Notes under the pieces: generated by a model
What the model was told of the DNA's origin: nothing
Database searches by the model: none
The model's input: only the letters and a program-made list of their open reading frames with translations
Position numbers and translations under genes: made by a program
From: UMGS75 sp051872775
GTDB taxonomy: Bacteria > Bacillota_I > Bacilli_A > ML615J-28 > CAG-313
DNA length: 11,139 bases
Assembly (NCBI GenBank): GCA_051872775.1
Contig: JBJEEE010000062.1
Location: 1 to 11,139, forward strand
Reading direction: 5' to 3'
In this document: piece by piece, positions 1 through 6,458 of the stretch
Position numbering within the stretch: position 1 is the first letter of the stretch
Layout of the letters: each line of letters begins with the position of its first letter

Positions 1-639
1 GTAAGAAGTGGGCAATTAAGCAGCGAAGAAATGCTTTTACTTGGTCTTGCTAAACAAGAATTATCGAAACTTCATATATATTTTGATGAGGATAGTTCAT
101 GTAATATTAGTGATATTCGTGCTAAATGTCGTCAACTTAAAAATGAAGGTAAACTTGACTTTGTTATTATTGACTATTTACAATTAATTACAACTGTAAA
201 TAATAGAGGAAATCGACAAGAAGAAGTATCAATGATTTCAAGAGCACTAAAGATGCTTGCACGTGAACTCGAGGTTCCGATTCTTGCTTTATCACAACTT
301 TCTAGAAGTATTGAAAGTCGTGAAAATAAACTTCCAACGCTTGCTGACCTTCGTGAATCAGGAAGTATTGAACAAGATGCTGACTTAGTTTTATTCTTAT
401 TTAAGCGTGCTGATGTGGAAGATGAACTAGCAGATGAACTCAATGAAGAAGTTAAAAAAGAATCAGTTAAACCAACTAAAAAACCAGAATTAACAGAAAT
501 TGTTTTATCAGTTGCGAAGAACCGTCAAGGTCCACTAGATTATATTGACTATCATTTTTATGGTTCATATTGCCGTTTTAATGAACAAAGAATCTTTAAA
601 AATTTTATTATCAAAAAGAAAAAAAGCAAAAAAAGCTAA
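1..639 (+). CDS. dnaB: Replicative DNA helicase DnaB, C-terminal part (5' end outside window)
   Basis: The reading frame is open from base 1, so only the last 212 residues of a RecA-fold hexameric helicase are present. DnaB unwinds duplex DNA ahead of the replisome using ATP. Visible landmarks are the Walker B strand FVIIDYLQLI (aspartate codon 172-174), the sensor segment ALSQLSRSIE (about 283-312), and the arginine-finger/piston segment AKNRQGP (Lys at 517, Arg at 523), all in the family order. The Walker A motif lies upstream of the window. After the final conserved strand the protein ends in a very basic lysine tail (KKKKSKKS), longer than the usual short acidic end of DnaB. The gene ends 29 nt before prfA with no terminator between them, so the two are probably co-transcribed. 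A RadA/KaiC-type ATPase is the main alternative, but the DYLQLI and AKNRQGP motifs are typical of DnaB. Confidence 0.93.
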   Translation, partial: VRSGQLSSEEMLLLGLAKQELSKLHIYFDEDSSCNISDIRAKCRQLKNEGKLDFVIIDYLQLITTVNNRGNRQEEVSMISRALKMLARELEVPILALSQLSRSIESRENKLPTLADLRESGSIEQDADLVLFLFKRADVEDELADELNEEVKKESVKPTKKPELTEIVLSVAKNRQGPLDYIDYHFYGSYCRFNEQRIFKNFIIKKKKSKKS

Positions 640-668
640 TATGTAAATATAGACAGGAGTGAATTTTT

Positions 669-1736
669 ATGACAAGCCGATTAGAGGTAATTTGTCAAAG
701 ATATGATCAAATATCACAATTACTTACCGATATGGATGTGATTAGCGATATTAAAAAACTAACGGAATTATCAAAAGAACAACGTTCAATTGAAAAAATA
801 GTTTTTAAGTATCGTGAATTACAACAACTTGAAAAAGATATTGCGGATTTAAAAGAAATGAGTAAAGATGATGATCCTGAAATAAGGGAAATGGCAGAAA
901 TGGAACTTCCTGAAAGCGAAGCCAAACATCAGAAAATCGAAGAAGAATTAAAAATTCTTTTACTTCCAAAAGATCCAAACGATGAAAAGAATGTAATTGT
1001 GGAAATTCGGGGAGCAGCTGGTGGAGATGAAGCTAATATATTTGCGGGTGACTTATATCGTATGTATCTAAAATATGCTGAATCAAAAGGATGGAAAGTT
1101 GAAACCATTGATTCAGAACCATGTGAAGCAGGTGGATTTGCAAAAGTATCATTTATGGTTACAGGAGATTCTGTATATTCACAATTAAAATATGAGTCCG
1201 GATCACATCGAGTTCAAAGGGTTCCCGTAACTGAATCAGCTGGCCGTATTCATACTTCAACCGCAACCGTACTTGTTATGCCAGAAGCTGATGAACTTGA
1301 AGTAAACCTAGATATGAATGATGTAAGAATTGATATATTCTGTTCTTCTGGTCCTGGTGGACAAAGTGTAAATACTACCAAATCTGCTATTCGTGTTACC
1401 CATATTCCTACAGGAATTGTTGTATCATGTCAAGATGGAAAAAGCCAACATGAAAATAAAGCAAGTGCTTTAAAAGTACTTCAAGCAAGATTATATGACC
1501 GTATGCTTGAAGAAAAAGAAGCTCAAGAAGGAGCAGAACGCCAAGCTAAAATTGGTCGTGGTGATCGAAGCGAAAAGATAAGAACATACAATTATCCTCA
1601 AAATAGAGTAACGGATCATCGTATTGGCTTTACGCTTCAACAATTAGATCGAGTAATGGAAGGAAAACTTGATCCAATCATTGAAGCTTTGATTACTTAT
1701 GAACAAAAACGCTTATTGAGTGTAGAAGAAAATTAA
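669..1736 (+). CDS. prfA: Peptide chain release factor 1 (RF1)
   Basis: Cytoplasmic class I release factor that reads UAA and UAG in the ribosomal A site and triggers hydrolysis of peptidyl-tRNA. The 355-residue length is normal for RF1. The stop-codon-reading tripeptide is PVT at residues 186-188 within RVQRVPVTESAGRIHTST; the PxT form marks RF1 (RF2 has SPF). The catalytic GGQ motif is at 230-232 in SGPGGQSVN. The N-terminal coiled-coil region (about 1-100) is complete. The start at 669 is supported by AGGAGTGA at 654-661, 7 nt upstream. The glutamine of GGQ is the substrate of PrmC, whose gene lies further downstream, but here alr and a terminator separate the two genes. No missing residues or frame problems. 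Confidence 0.98.
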   Translation: MTSRLEVICQRYDQISQLLTDMDVISDIKKLTELSKEQRSIEKIVFKYRELQQLEKDIADLKEMSKDDDPEIREMAEMELPESEAKHQKIEEELKILLLPKDPNDEKNVIVEIRGAAGGDEANIFAGDLYRMYLKYAESKGWKVETIDSEPCEAGGFAKVSFMVTGDSVYSQLKYESGSHRVQRVPVTESAGRIHTSTATVLVMPEADELEVNLDMNDVRIDIFCSSGPGGQSVNTTKSAIRVTHIPTGIVVSCQDGKSQHENKASALKVLQARLYDRMLEEKEAQEGAERQAKIGRGDRSEKIRTYNYPQNRVTDHRIGFTLQQLDRVMEGKLDPIIEALITYEQKRLLSVEEN

Positions 1737-1776
1737 TTAAATAATAGATATATTATCTAATTATGTTAATAATAAT

Positions 1777-1830
1777 AAAAGGGCAATTATGGCTAAAGGC
1801 TTAGAAGCTAACCATAATTGCTTTTTTCTT
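1777..1830 (+). terminator. Rho-independent terminator after prfA
   Basis: A perfect 10-bp stem, GCAATTATGG (1783-1792) with CCATAATTGC (1812-1821), is followed by a T run from 1822. The 19-nt loop (1793-1811) can itself form a small competing stem (GGCTTAG/CTAACC with one bulge). An A-rich stretch precedes the left arm, so weak action on the other strand is possible. It separates dnaB-prfA from the alr-led run. Confidence 0.9.
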
Positions 1831-1886
1831 ATATACTTTATATTATCCATCTTGTATAGATAGTAATAAATTTATCTTTTATCAAG

Positions 1887-1900
1887 TATAATATATAGGT
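1887..1900 (+). promoter_or_regulatory. -10 box and ribosome binding site of alr
   Basis: A perfect TATAAT lies at 1887-1892, 15 nt before the alr start codon, but no convincing -35 box is found 16-18 nt upstream. AGGT(GAT) at 1897-1903 is the ribosome binding site. Because the -10 is so close to the ATG, the leader would be only about 8 nt and might lack the binding site, so this promoter call is uncertain in an AT-rich region. Confidence 0.4.
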
Positions 1901-1906
1901 GATAGC

Positions 1907-3028
1907 ATGAGCTTGTTTATTGATTTAACATCAATTAAAAACAATATTAAAATAATTAAAGAAGTAACTAATAAAGAAATAATGGCAGTAATAAAAAGTG
2001 ATGCCTATGGATTAGGAAGTAAGTATATTCTTCCTACGCTTTATGATGCTGGGATAAACTGGATTGTCTATAATACCTATAAAGAGTATTTACATGATAA
2101 AGATTATATTATTAATAATAAAATTAAAGTTTTAATTTTAGAAAGTCCCACCCTTATGTCAATAAAGGATGATTACCAATATCTAATATATTCAATAAAT
2201 AGTATTGATGATTTAAATTGTATTAAAAAAAGCAATAAAATCATAACCGTTCATCTTCGGGTAAATACTGGTATGAACCGTTTAGGAATAAATGATATGG
2301 TAGAGTTTGAAGCAATACTAGATGATTTGCAAGCTAAACCCAATATTATAATCGATGGAATCTATACGCACTTTGCTAGTAATGAAGATGAATATGAATA
2401 TTATCATAAACAACAATATTTATTTTTAAAATATATAGAAAAATATAATTTTAAACATATTCATAGTACATGTACATCATCCCTTCATAAAAATATCATA
2501 GGCAATATGATACGAGTCGGGCTTGCACTTTATGGTTATGGGAATCATCATCTAAATCTTAATCCATCGCTTGTTTTTACTACTAGTGTTGTATCTTCAT
2601 TTCTTCTTAAAAAAGGAGAATGTGTGGGTTATGATATGACGTATATTTCCTCCAATAAAGAATATTTAAATGTCATTCCTTTAGGTTATAACGAAATACA
2701 AGGAATTACGCATATACAATATAAAAATAAAAAATATAAATTAATTGGTAAAACCTGTATGAACCATGCTTTTTTTGTAACGCCTTTTAAAATTAATAAG
2801 ATAAGTAAATTGCTAGTTTTGTCAAAAAATGATATAATAATAATGAATTATAATTGGTATCATATTTTAACATCATTAAAAAAGGTACCGAAAAACTATA
2901 TAAAGCGAGGTCAAAATGACATATCATCAATTTATCAAAGAACAAACCCAAAGAATCAAAGGTACATCTTTAGAAGAAGAAGCAATCAAAATACTAGTTT
3001 TGGAACTATCAGGTTTAGATGGTGCTAA
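1907..3028 (+). CDS. alr: Divergent alanine racemase with an out-of-frame tail over prmC
   Basis: PLP enzyme interconverting L- and D-alanine for peptidoglycan. The PLP lysine is K30 in VIKSDAYGLG; further landmarks are TGMNRLG (121-127), THFASNED (154-161), RVGLALYGYG (203-212), the catalytic tyrosine Y242 in VGYDMTY, and the closing VPKNY (327-331). Changes from the family norm: CMD is CMN (284-286), the phosphate-binding ANS region reads TCT/CTS, and the second domain is shortened by roughly a dozen residues. The conserved fold ends at 2899. The last about 40 residues are unlike the family and read the start of prmC in another frame, overlapping it by 113 nt. A frameshift or stop loss at 2900-2916 would explain this: TGA at 2917-2919 would give a normal ATGA overlap, and TAA at 2901-2903 is another option. 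The ribosome binding site (AGGTGAT) supports the start. Identity is firm; activity and the true 3' end are not. Confidence 0.86.
   Translation: MSLFIDLTSIKNNIKIIKEVTNKEIMAVIKSDAYGLGSKYILPTLYDAGINWIVYNTYKEYLHDKDYIINNKIKVLILESPTLMSIKDDYQYLIYSINSIDDLNCIKKSNKIITVHLRVNTGMNRLGINDMVEFEAILDDLQAKPNIIIDGIYTHFASNEDEYEYYHKQQYLFLKYIEKYNFKHIHSTCTSSLHKNIIGNMIRVGLALYGYGNHHLNLNPSLVFTTSVVSSFLLKKGECVGYDMTYISSNKEYLNVIPLGYNEIQGITHIQYKNKKYKLIGKTCMNHAFFVTPFKINKISKLLVLSKNDIIIMNYNWYHILTSLKKVPKNYIKRGQNDISSIYQRTNPKNQRYIFRRRSNQNTSFGTIRFRWC
2810..2838 (+). promoter_or_regulatory. Possible promoter inside the 3' end of alr, ahead of prmC
   Basis: TTGCTA (2810-2815) is spaced 17 nt from a perfect TATAAT (2833-2838), which carries an extended -10 TGA at 2830-2832. 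The -35 matches TTGACA at 4 of 6 positions. Transcription from here would start near 2845, about 70 nt before prmC, and would let the downstream genes be expressed without full alr transcription. It overlaps coding sequence in an AT-rich genome, so it is a hypothesis. Confidence 0.45.
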
Positions 3029-3767
3029 CTTTTTACTTGCATTAAACCAAGAAATTGAACCAAACACCTATGAATTACTTAAGAAAGCATGTGATGAATA
3101 TATAATAAATAAACGACCAGTTCAACATATCTTAGGTTATAGTTACTTTTTTGGCTATAAAATGATGGTTAATAAAGATGTATTAATCCCTCGTCCGGAA
3201 ACAGAAGAACTAGTTGGATATGTTCTATCTACATATGATGATGTGTTTAAGGGTAAACCGGTAAAACTTGTAGATGTTGGGACGGGATCAGGTGCTATCG
3301 CCATTGCTCTTCAAAAAGAAGAACCTAATCTAACGGTGTTTGCGACAGACATTAGTAATGAAGCTTTAGATGTGGCAAGGATTAATGCTAGTAATAATCA
3401 AGCCAATGTGACCTTTTTTCAAGGTGATATGTTAAAACCATTAATAGAACGCAATCTTAAATTTGATATTTTAGTATCTAATCCGCCATATATTCCTAAT
3501 AATGAATATGTTGAAGATATCGTAATTAACAATGAACCTCATGTAGCTTTATTTGGGGGAACGTTAGGAATGGACTTTTACGAACAAATCTTGAAAGATG
3601 CAAGTAAAATTTTAAATACTCCTAATTTCATTGCTTTTGAGCATAGTTATAATAAGAAAAAGGAAATGGAACAACTAATAAAGAAATACTTCCCTAATTC
3701 AAAATACGAAACTATCAAAGATTTAAGTGGGAAAGATCGGATTACCATAATAATTAATGAGGAGTAA
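2916..3767 (+). CDS. prmC: Peptide chain release factor N5-glutamine methyltransferase
   Basis: SAM-dependent methyltransferase that methylates the GGQ glutamine of RF1 and RF2, raising termination efficiency. The order of parts is that of the family: a helical N-terminal substrate-recognition domain (about 1-75), IPRPETEELV (91-100), the SAM-binding loop DVGTGSG (120-126), and the catalytic NPPY (189-192), which holds the glutamine side chain. The 283-residue length is typical. The start at 2916 fits the family N-terminus and has GAGGT 4 nt upstream, so it is the preceding alr frame, not this one, that looks abnormal. It ends 3 nt before the next gene, whose ribosome binding site lies in the prmC stop region. 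Its substrate RF1 is encoded upstream, as in many Firmicutes, although alr intervenes here. Confidence 0.97.
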   Translation: MTYHQFIKEQTQRIKGTSLEEEAIKILVLELSGLDGANFLLALNQEIEPNTYELLKKACDEYIINKRPVQHILGYSYFFGYKMMVNKDVLIPRPETEELVGYVLSTYDDVFKGKPVKLVDVGTGSGAIAIALQKEEPNLTVFATDISNEALDVARINASNNQANVTFFQGDMLKPLIERNLKFDILVSNPPYIPNNEYVEDIVINNEPHVALFGGTLGMDFYEQILKDASKILNTPNFIAFEHSYNKKKEMEQLIKKYFPNSKYETIKDLSGKDRITIIINEE

Positions 3768-3770
3768 TCT

Positions 3771-4418
3771 ATGAGATTATTATCATATCTTATAATAATA
3801 TTGAGTAGTATTGCCTTAACAAGTGTTTCAAGTTCAAGATTAAATGAGTTTAAAGAAACAATTGATAAGAGTTATCAAGAATATTATCTTTTTGAAAAAG
3901 AATTAGATGTTGGTGATTTAGTTATATGTAAAGGGTATGTAAATAATCATTATTCAATATCCCTTTATTTTGCTAATCGCTATAATGAAGAAATGATTTT
4001 TAGTATTACTAAAGATGATAAAAGTTATATTTTATCGGATGAAAATTATCAAATTTTTTATGATATTAAGATATCTTTAGATTCTAGTTATAAAATATCT
4101 TTAATTAGCAGTAAAAATCACTCGGTGTATTGTTCTTATGTGATTGATGATGTTGAGTTAAATCAACAAGGAGAAGGTCTCAATCAATTTCCTTATCATA
4201 CTAAATTAAGAAATCTAATGTCATTTATTAATAAAATATTTATCATTTTCATTGGTTTACTAGTATTTGAAATCTTAATAATTACTTTTATAATTCTATA
4301 TAAACGACACCACAAAAAGAAAGTACTTGATCAATCTCATCAAATATCAAGTGCGATAAATAATATTGTATATGATAGTGTGGACTATCAAGTAGAGGAT
4401 GATGATAATGAAAGTTGA
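3771..4418 (+). CDS. Uncharacterised signal-peptide, single-TM protein with p24/GOLD-like layout
   Basis: Not recognised as a named bacterial family. The 215 residues divide into an N-terminal signal peptide or membrane anchor (about 1-21, hydrophobic LIIILSSIALTSV), an extracytoplasmic region of alternating strands (about 35-128), a single membrane span (about 154-177), a basic stop-transfer KRHHKKK, and a cytoplasmic tail ending in acidic residues (VEDDDNES). The order signal peptide, beta domain, linker, TM, short basic tail, together with local patterns such as FEKELDVGDLV, ISLYFAN and SSYKISL, resembles the emp24/p24 GOLD-domain arrangement; this is a similarity judged by eye. GAGGAG at 3759-3764 sits 6 nt before the ATG. 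The gene overlaps the start of tsaC, so it belongs to the same transcript. A secreted or sporulation-linked envelope protein is possible given the neighbours, but no function can be assigned. Confidence 0.8.
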   Translation: MRLLSYLIIILSSIALTSVSSSRLNEFKETIDKSYQEYYLFEKELDVGDLVICKGYVNNHYSISLYFANRYNEEMIFSITKDDKSYILSDENYQIFYDIKISLDSSYKISLISSKNHSVYCSYVIDDVELNQQGEGLNQFPYHTKLRNLMSFINKIFIIFIGLLVFEILIITFIILYKRHHKKKVLDQSHQISSAINNIVYDSVDYQVEDDDNES

Positions 4419-4986
4419 TGAATTATTGAAACTATCGAAAGAAGATTTAGTAGGAAAAGTTATTTGCTTTCCTACCGACACCGTTTATGGTGTAGGGGTT
4501 TTAGTTAATGATGTCGAAGGGGCAAATCGCATCTATCAAATGAAAAAACGCTCTGAAAATAAGCCATTAGCGTATCTTGCATCAAGTATTGATGATATCT
4601 TACCATATATAGATAATCTACCTGAAAAAGTAAGAAAGATTGCGACAACATATTGGCCCGGAGCTTTAACGATTGTTTTTAATAAAAATAAAAAACAACG
4701 TATCTTGATTAATCCCGATATCCCTACAATCGGATTTAGAATTCCCCATTCTGATATCGCTTTAAAAATATTAAAGAAATTTGGTGTTATGGCTACCACT
4801 AGTATTAATTTAAGTGGTGAGGTTCCTTTAAATGACTATAAAACGATAAAAGAACATTTTGGAGCGCAAATTGATTATTTGATTGAAGAAGATGATGAAC
4901 CCAAATCTAATGTTTCATCAACCGTAATTGATGCAACAAAGGAAGAAATAATCGTGCTTCGTCAAGGAGATATTAAAATTAACTAA
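4408..4986 (+). CDS. tsaC: Threonylcarbamoyl-AMP synthase (TsaC/Sua5/YwlC family, short form)
   Basis: Makes threonylcarbamoyl-AMP from threonine, bicarbonate and ATP, the first step of the universal t6A37 modification of ANN-decoding tRNAs. The YrdC fold is complete: PTDTVYGVG (22-30), the basic nucleotide-binding segment MKKRSENKPL (45-54), WPGALT (83-88), GFRIPHS (109-115), the TSINLSG loop (131-137) and the terminal SSTVID (170-175). At 192 residues it is the single-domain TsaC type; the C-terminal Sua5 domain of B. subtilis YwlC (about 346 residues) is absent. I chose ATG 4408 because GAGG at 4395-4398 is 9 nt upstream; ATGs at 4399 and 4402 in the same frame are too close to that site. 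The start overlaps the preceding gene by 11 nt, suggesting translational coupling. Confidence 0.95.
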   Translation: MKVDELLKLSKEDLVGKVICFPTDTVYGVGVLVNDVEGANRIYQMKKRSENKPLAYLASSIDDILPYIDNLPEKVRKIATTYWPGALTIVFNKNKKQRILINPDIPTIGFRIPHSDIALKILKKFGVMATTSINLSGEVPLNDYKTIKEHFGAQIDYLIEEDDEPKSNVSSTVIDATKEEIIVLRQGDIKIN

Positions 4987-4992
4987 TTTTTA

Positions 4993-5030
4993 GGTATAAT
5001 TATACTATTTTAACCCATAATATAATGGGT
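4993..5030 (+). promoter_or_regulatory. Putative promoter and RBS hairpin upstream of spoIIR
   Basis: TATAAT at 4995-5000 sits in the string GGTATAATTA, which also matches the sigma-F -10 pattern GGNRANANTW at all but one constrained position; no clear -35 box of either type is seen. Downstream, ACCCAT (5013-5018) and ATGGGT (5025-5030) can pair around a 6-nt loop. The right arm contributes to the ribosome binding site GGGTGAT of spoIIR, so the hairpin could limit translation. Confidence 0.4.
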
Positions 5031-5038
5031 GATAAAAA

Positions 5039-5509
5039 ATGGTAAAATTTAGAAATAGTTTATTTATTTTGATTATTAGTTTTATTATAATAATTGTGTG
5101 TAATGGTTGTACCTCAAATAAAGATACTTTACGTTTAAGAATTTTAGCAAACTCCAATAGTGAGATTGATCAAGCTAATAAACTAGAAGTAAAAGAAGTA
5201 GTAAAACTAATATATGAAGAAAATCCCAACATTGGGATTCAAGAATTAGAGCAGATGATTAAAGAAAGAATAAATAAGGATTATAAACAGACGATTAAAG
5301 TGGAATATCGTAACGAGTCTTTCCCCGCAAAGTCTTACAATCAAGAGTTTATTCCTTCAGGGACTTATCCCACCATTGTAATTACTATTGGGGAAGGAAA
5401 GGGAAAAAACTTTTGGACGCTCCTTTATCCAGATTTCTTTAACATCTCATTTGAAGATGACAACGAAATTGAATATCGCAGTTATTTTTATGATCATTTA
5501 AATAAATAA
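5039..5509 (+). CDS. spoIIR: Stage II sporulation protein R (SpoIIR), compact form
   Basis: In Bacillus, SpoIIR is made in the forespore, secreted into the intermembrane space, and needed for SpoIIGA to cleave pro-sigma-E in the mother cell. The family signatures are clear: LRLRILANSN followed by DQANKLEVKEVV (31-55), then FPAKSY, a PSGTYPTIVITIGEGKGKN segment (from about 106) and FWTLLYPDFF (125-134). The N-terminus (1-20) is a hydrophobic signal or anchor; Cys24 in CNGCTS is a poor lipobox, so lipoprotein status is uncertain. At 156 residues it is clearly shorter than B. subtilis SpoIIR (224), mainly through a reduced helical region between the two conserved blocks. The gene lies between tsaC and rpiB, close to the Bacillus arrangement in which spoIIR is near ywlC and rpiB. 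The start has GGGTGAT upstream. Confidence 0.9.
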   Translation: MVKFRNSLFILIISFIIIIVCNGCTSNKDTLRLRILANSNSEIDQANKLEVKEVVKLIYEENPNIGIQELEQMIKERINKDYKQTIKVEYRNESFPAKSYNQEFIPSGTYPTIVITIGEGKGKNFWTLLYPDFFNISFEDDNEIEYRSYFYDHLNK

Positions 5510-5525
5510 AAAAGGAAGTGTTAAA

Positions 5526-5978
5526 ATGAAAATCGCAATCGGTGCAGATCATGCAGGATATGAATTAAAAAATGAAATAATTAAATACTTAAAGGAAGAA
5601 GGCTACGATATCATAGATTATGGTACTAACTCAAAAGAGTCAGTGGATTACCCCGATTTTGCGAAAGCAGTAAGTTATGCGGTTAGAGATAATCTATGCC
5701 AATTTGGTATTTTAGTTTGTTATACAGGAATAGGTATGTCGATTGCCAGCAATAAAGTAAATGGTATCAGAGCTGCTTTAGTAAATAGTGTTGAAAATGC
5801 AACTTTAACAAGAGAACATAATAATGCAAATGTATTATGTCTTTCTTCAAAAGATACAAATGTAAATCTTGCTAAAGAAATCGTAAGAACCTTTTTAACA
5901 ACGGCTTTTACTTATGGTCGTCATGAACGAAGAGTAAATAAAATAATGGAGTTAGAACATGAAAAAACCAATGAATAA
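5526..5978 (+). CDS. rpiB: Ribose-5-phosphate isomerase B
   Basis: Interconverts ribose-5-phosphate and ribulose-5-phosphate in the non-oxidative pentose phosphate pathway. The RpiB/LacAB fold is recognised from ADHAGYELK (7-15), SVDYPDFA (39-46), the catalytic-cysteine segment VCYTGIGMSIASNK (64-77, Cys65), TREHNNANVL (95-104) and GRHERRV (131-137). The 150-residue length is normal. The usual CGTGIG reads CYTGIG here, a tyrosine replacing glycine next to the catalytic Cys. LacA/LacB (galactose-6-phosphate isomerase) and other sugar-phosphate isomerases share the fold, but there are no lactose genes nearby and B. subtilis has its rpiB in the same neighbourhood. AAGGAAGTG at 5512-5520 is the ribosome binding site. 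The gene overlaps the next one by 20 nt. Confidence 0.93.
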   Translation: MKIAIGADHAGYELKNEIIKYLKEEGYDIIDYGTNSKESVDYPDFAKAVSYAVRDNLCQFGILVCYTGIGMSIASNKVNGIRAALVNSVENATLTREHNNANVLCLSSKDTNVNLAKEIVRTFLTTAFTYGRHERRVNKIMELEHEKTNE

Positions 5979-6213
5979 AGAATTAAAAGAAGCGCTTCTT
6001 AGTAATTTAGTTCAACTTGGAACCCTCATTTTATTCGGTTTTTTATGTGGCTATCTCCTATGGCGTAATGCTAGTAAAGAAGACGATGAACTTGGATGGG
6101 CCTATTTTCTATTTTCGGTAATTCTATTTACAGCAATAGGTCTTACTATTTATATCGTAAAACTAATCAAAAAAATAAAATCAATCAAAAAGAAGGAAAC
6201 GCAAAATGAATAA
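5959..6213 (+). CDS. Small two-TM membrane protein, possibly AtpI/AtpZ-like
   Basis: An 84-residue protein with two predicted membrane spans (about 17-35 and 47-68) joined by a short acidic loop (SKEDDELG) and followed by a lysine-rich cytoplasmic tail (LIKKIKSIKKKE). I do not recognise it with certainty. The layout (QLG..ILFG..CGYLL, polar loop, second helix with glycine, then YIVKLIKK) resembles the small AtpI/AtpZ proteins often encoded before ATP synthase operons, and in B. subtilis atpI lies downstream of rpiB. That reading is inference from shape and position only. The start overlaps rpiB by 20 nt and has GGAG about 7 nt upstream; the 3' end overlaps the next gene by 8 nt, so all three are translationally coupled. 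Confidence 0.65.
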   Translation: MKKPMNKELKEALLSNLVQLGTLILFGFLCGYLLWRNASKEDDELGWAYFLFSVILFTAIGLTIYIVKLIKKIKSIKKKETQNE

Positions 6214-6424
6214 TTATTTAGATATACTTTATGTAATTTTCTTTTTTGCTTGTTTAGTATTTAGTTTTATTGTATTACTCGCTTCAAATTTTGAAAAAAA
6301 CTTTAAACAAGGCAAGATTGTTGAAATTAGAATAGCATATGCTTTTGCCTCAGTTATTATTAGTTATCTTTTCACAAAAGCTTTTATTGAATTATTGGAA
6401 CGAATCTTTAATATTTTTTCATAA
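6206..6424 (+). CDS. ywzB: YwzB/DUF1146 family small membrane protein
   Basis: A 72-residue protein with two membrane spans (about 6-26 and 43-62) separated by the conserved charged segment NFEKNFKQGKIVEIRIAY. This matches the DUF1146 (YwzB) pattern of a helix, a basic F-x-K-x-x-K-x-G-K segment, an arginine, and a second helix. No biochemical function is established. In Bacilli this gene usually sits just after atpC and upstream of murA, spoIID and spoIIQ; here it is directly followed by spoIIQ, which supports the call. AGAAGGA at 6191-6197 is the ribosome binding site, and the start overlaps the preceding gene (ATGAATAA). I see no terminator after it, only the spoIIQ promoter region. Confidence 0.78.
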   Translation: MNNYLDILYVIFFFACLVFSFIVLLASNFEKNFKQGKIVEIRIAYAFASVIISYLFTKAFIELLERIFNIFS

Positions 6425-6429
6425 TTTTT

Positions 6430-6458
6430 GTATAAAATCAAACATTTAGTAAATACTA
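6430..6458 (+). promoter_or_regulatory. Sigma-F-like promoter of spoIIQ
   Basis: GTATA at 6430-6434 matches the B. subtilis sigma-F -35 pattern GYWTA. After 14 nt, GTAAATACTA at 6449-6458 matches the -10 pattern GGNRANANTW except at the second, less conserved G. In B. subtilis spoIIQ is transcribed by sigma-F in the forespore, so pattern, spacing and gene agree. The assignment of sigma-factor type is inference. Confidence 0.6.

Noticed and set aside
174..443. Minus-strand open frame opposite dnaB
   Set aside because: It mirrors conserved dnaB codons, is serine-rich low-complexity sequence, and has no ribosome binding site; a shadow frame.
1793..1811. Alternative small stem inside the prfA terminator loop, suggesting an attenuator
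   Set aside because: The alternative pairing is short and bulged, there is no leader peptide, and it follows a complete gene; a simple terminator explains it.
5096..5115. Lipobox in the SpoIIR N-terminus (CNGC)
   Set aside because: The -3 position is not a usual aliphatic residue (Cys), so the site is weak; left as a signal or anchor segment only.
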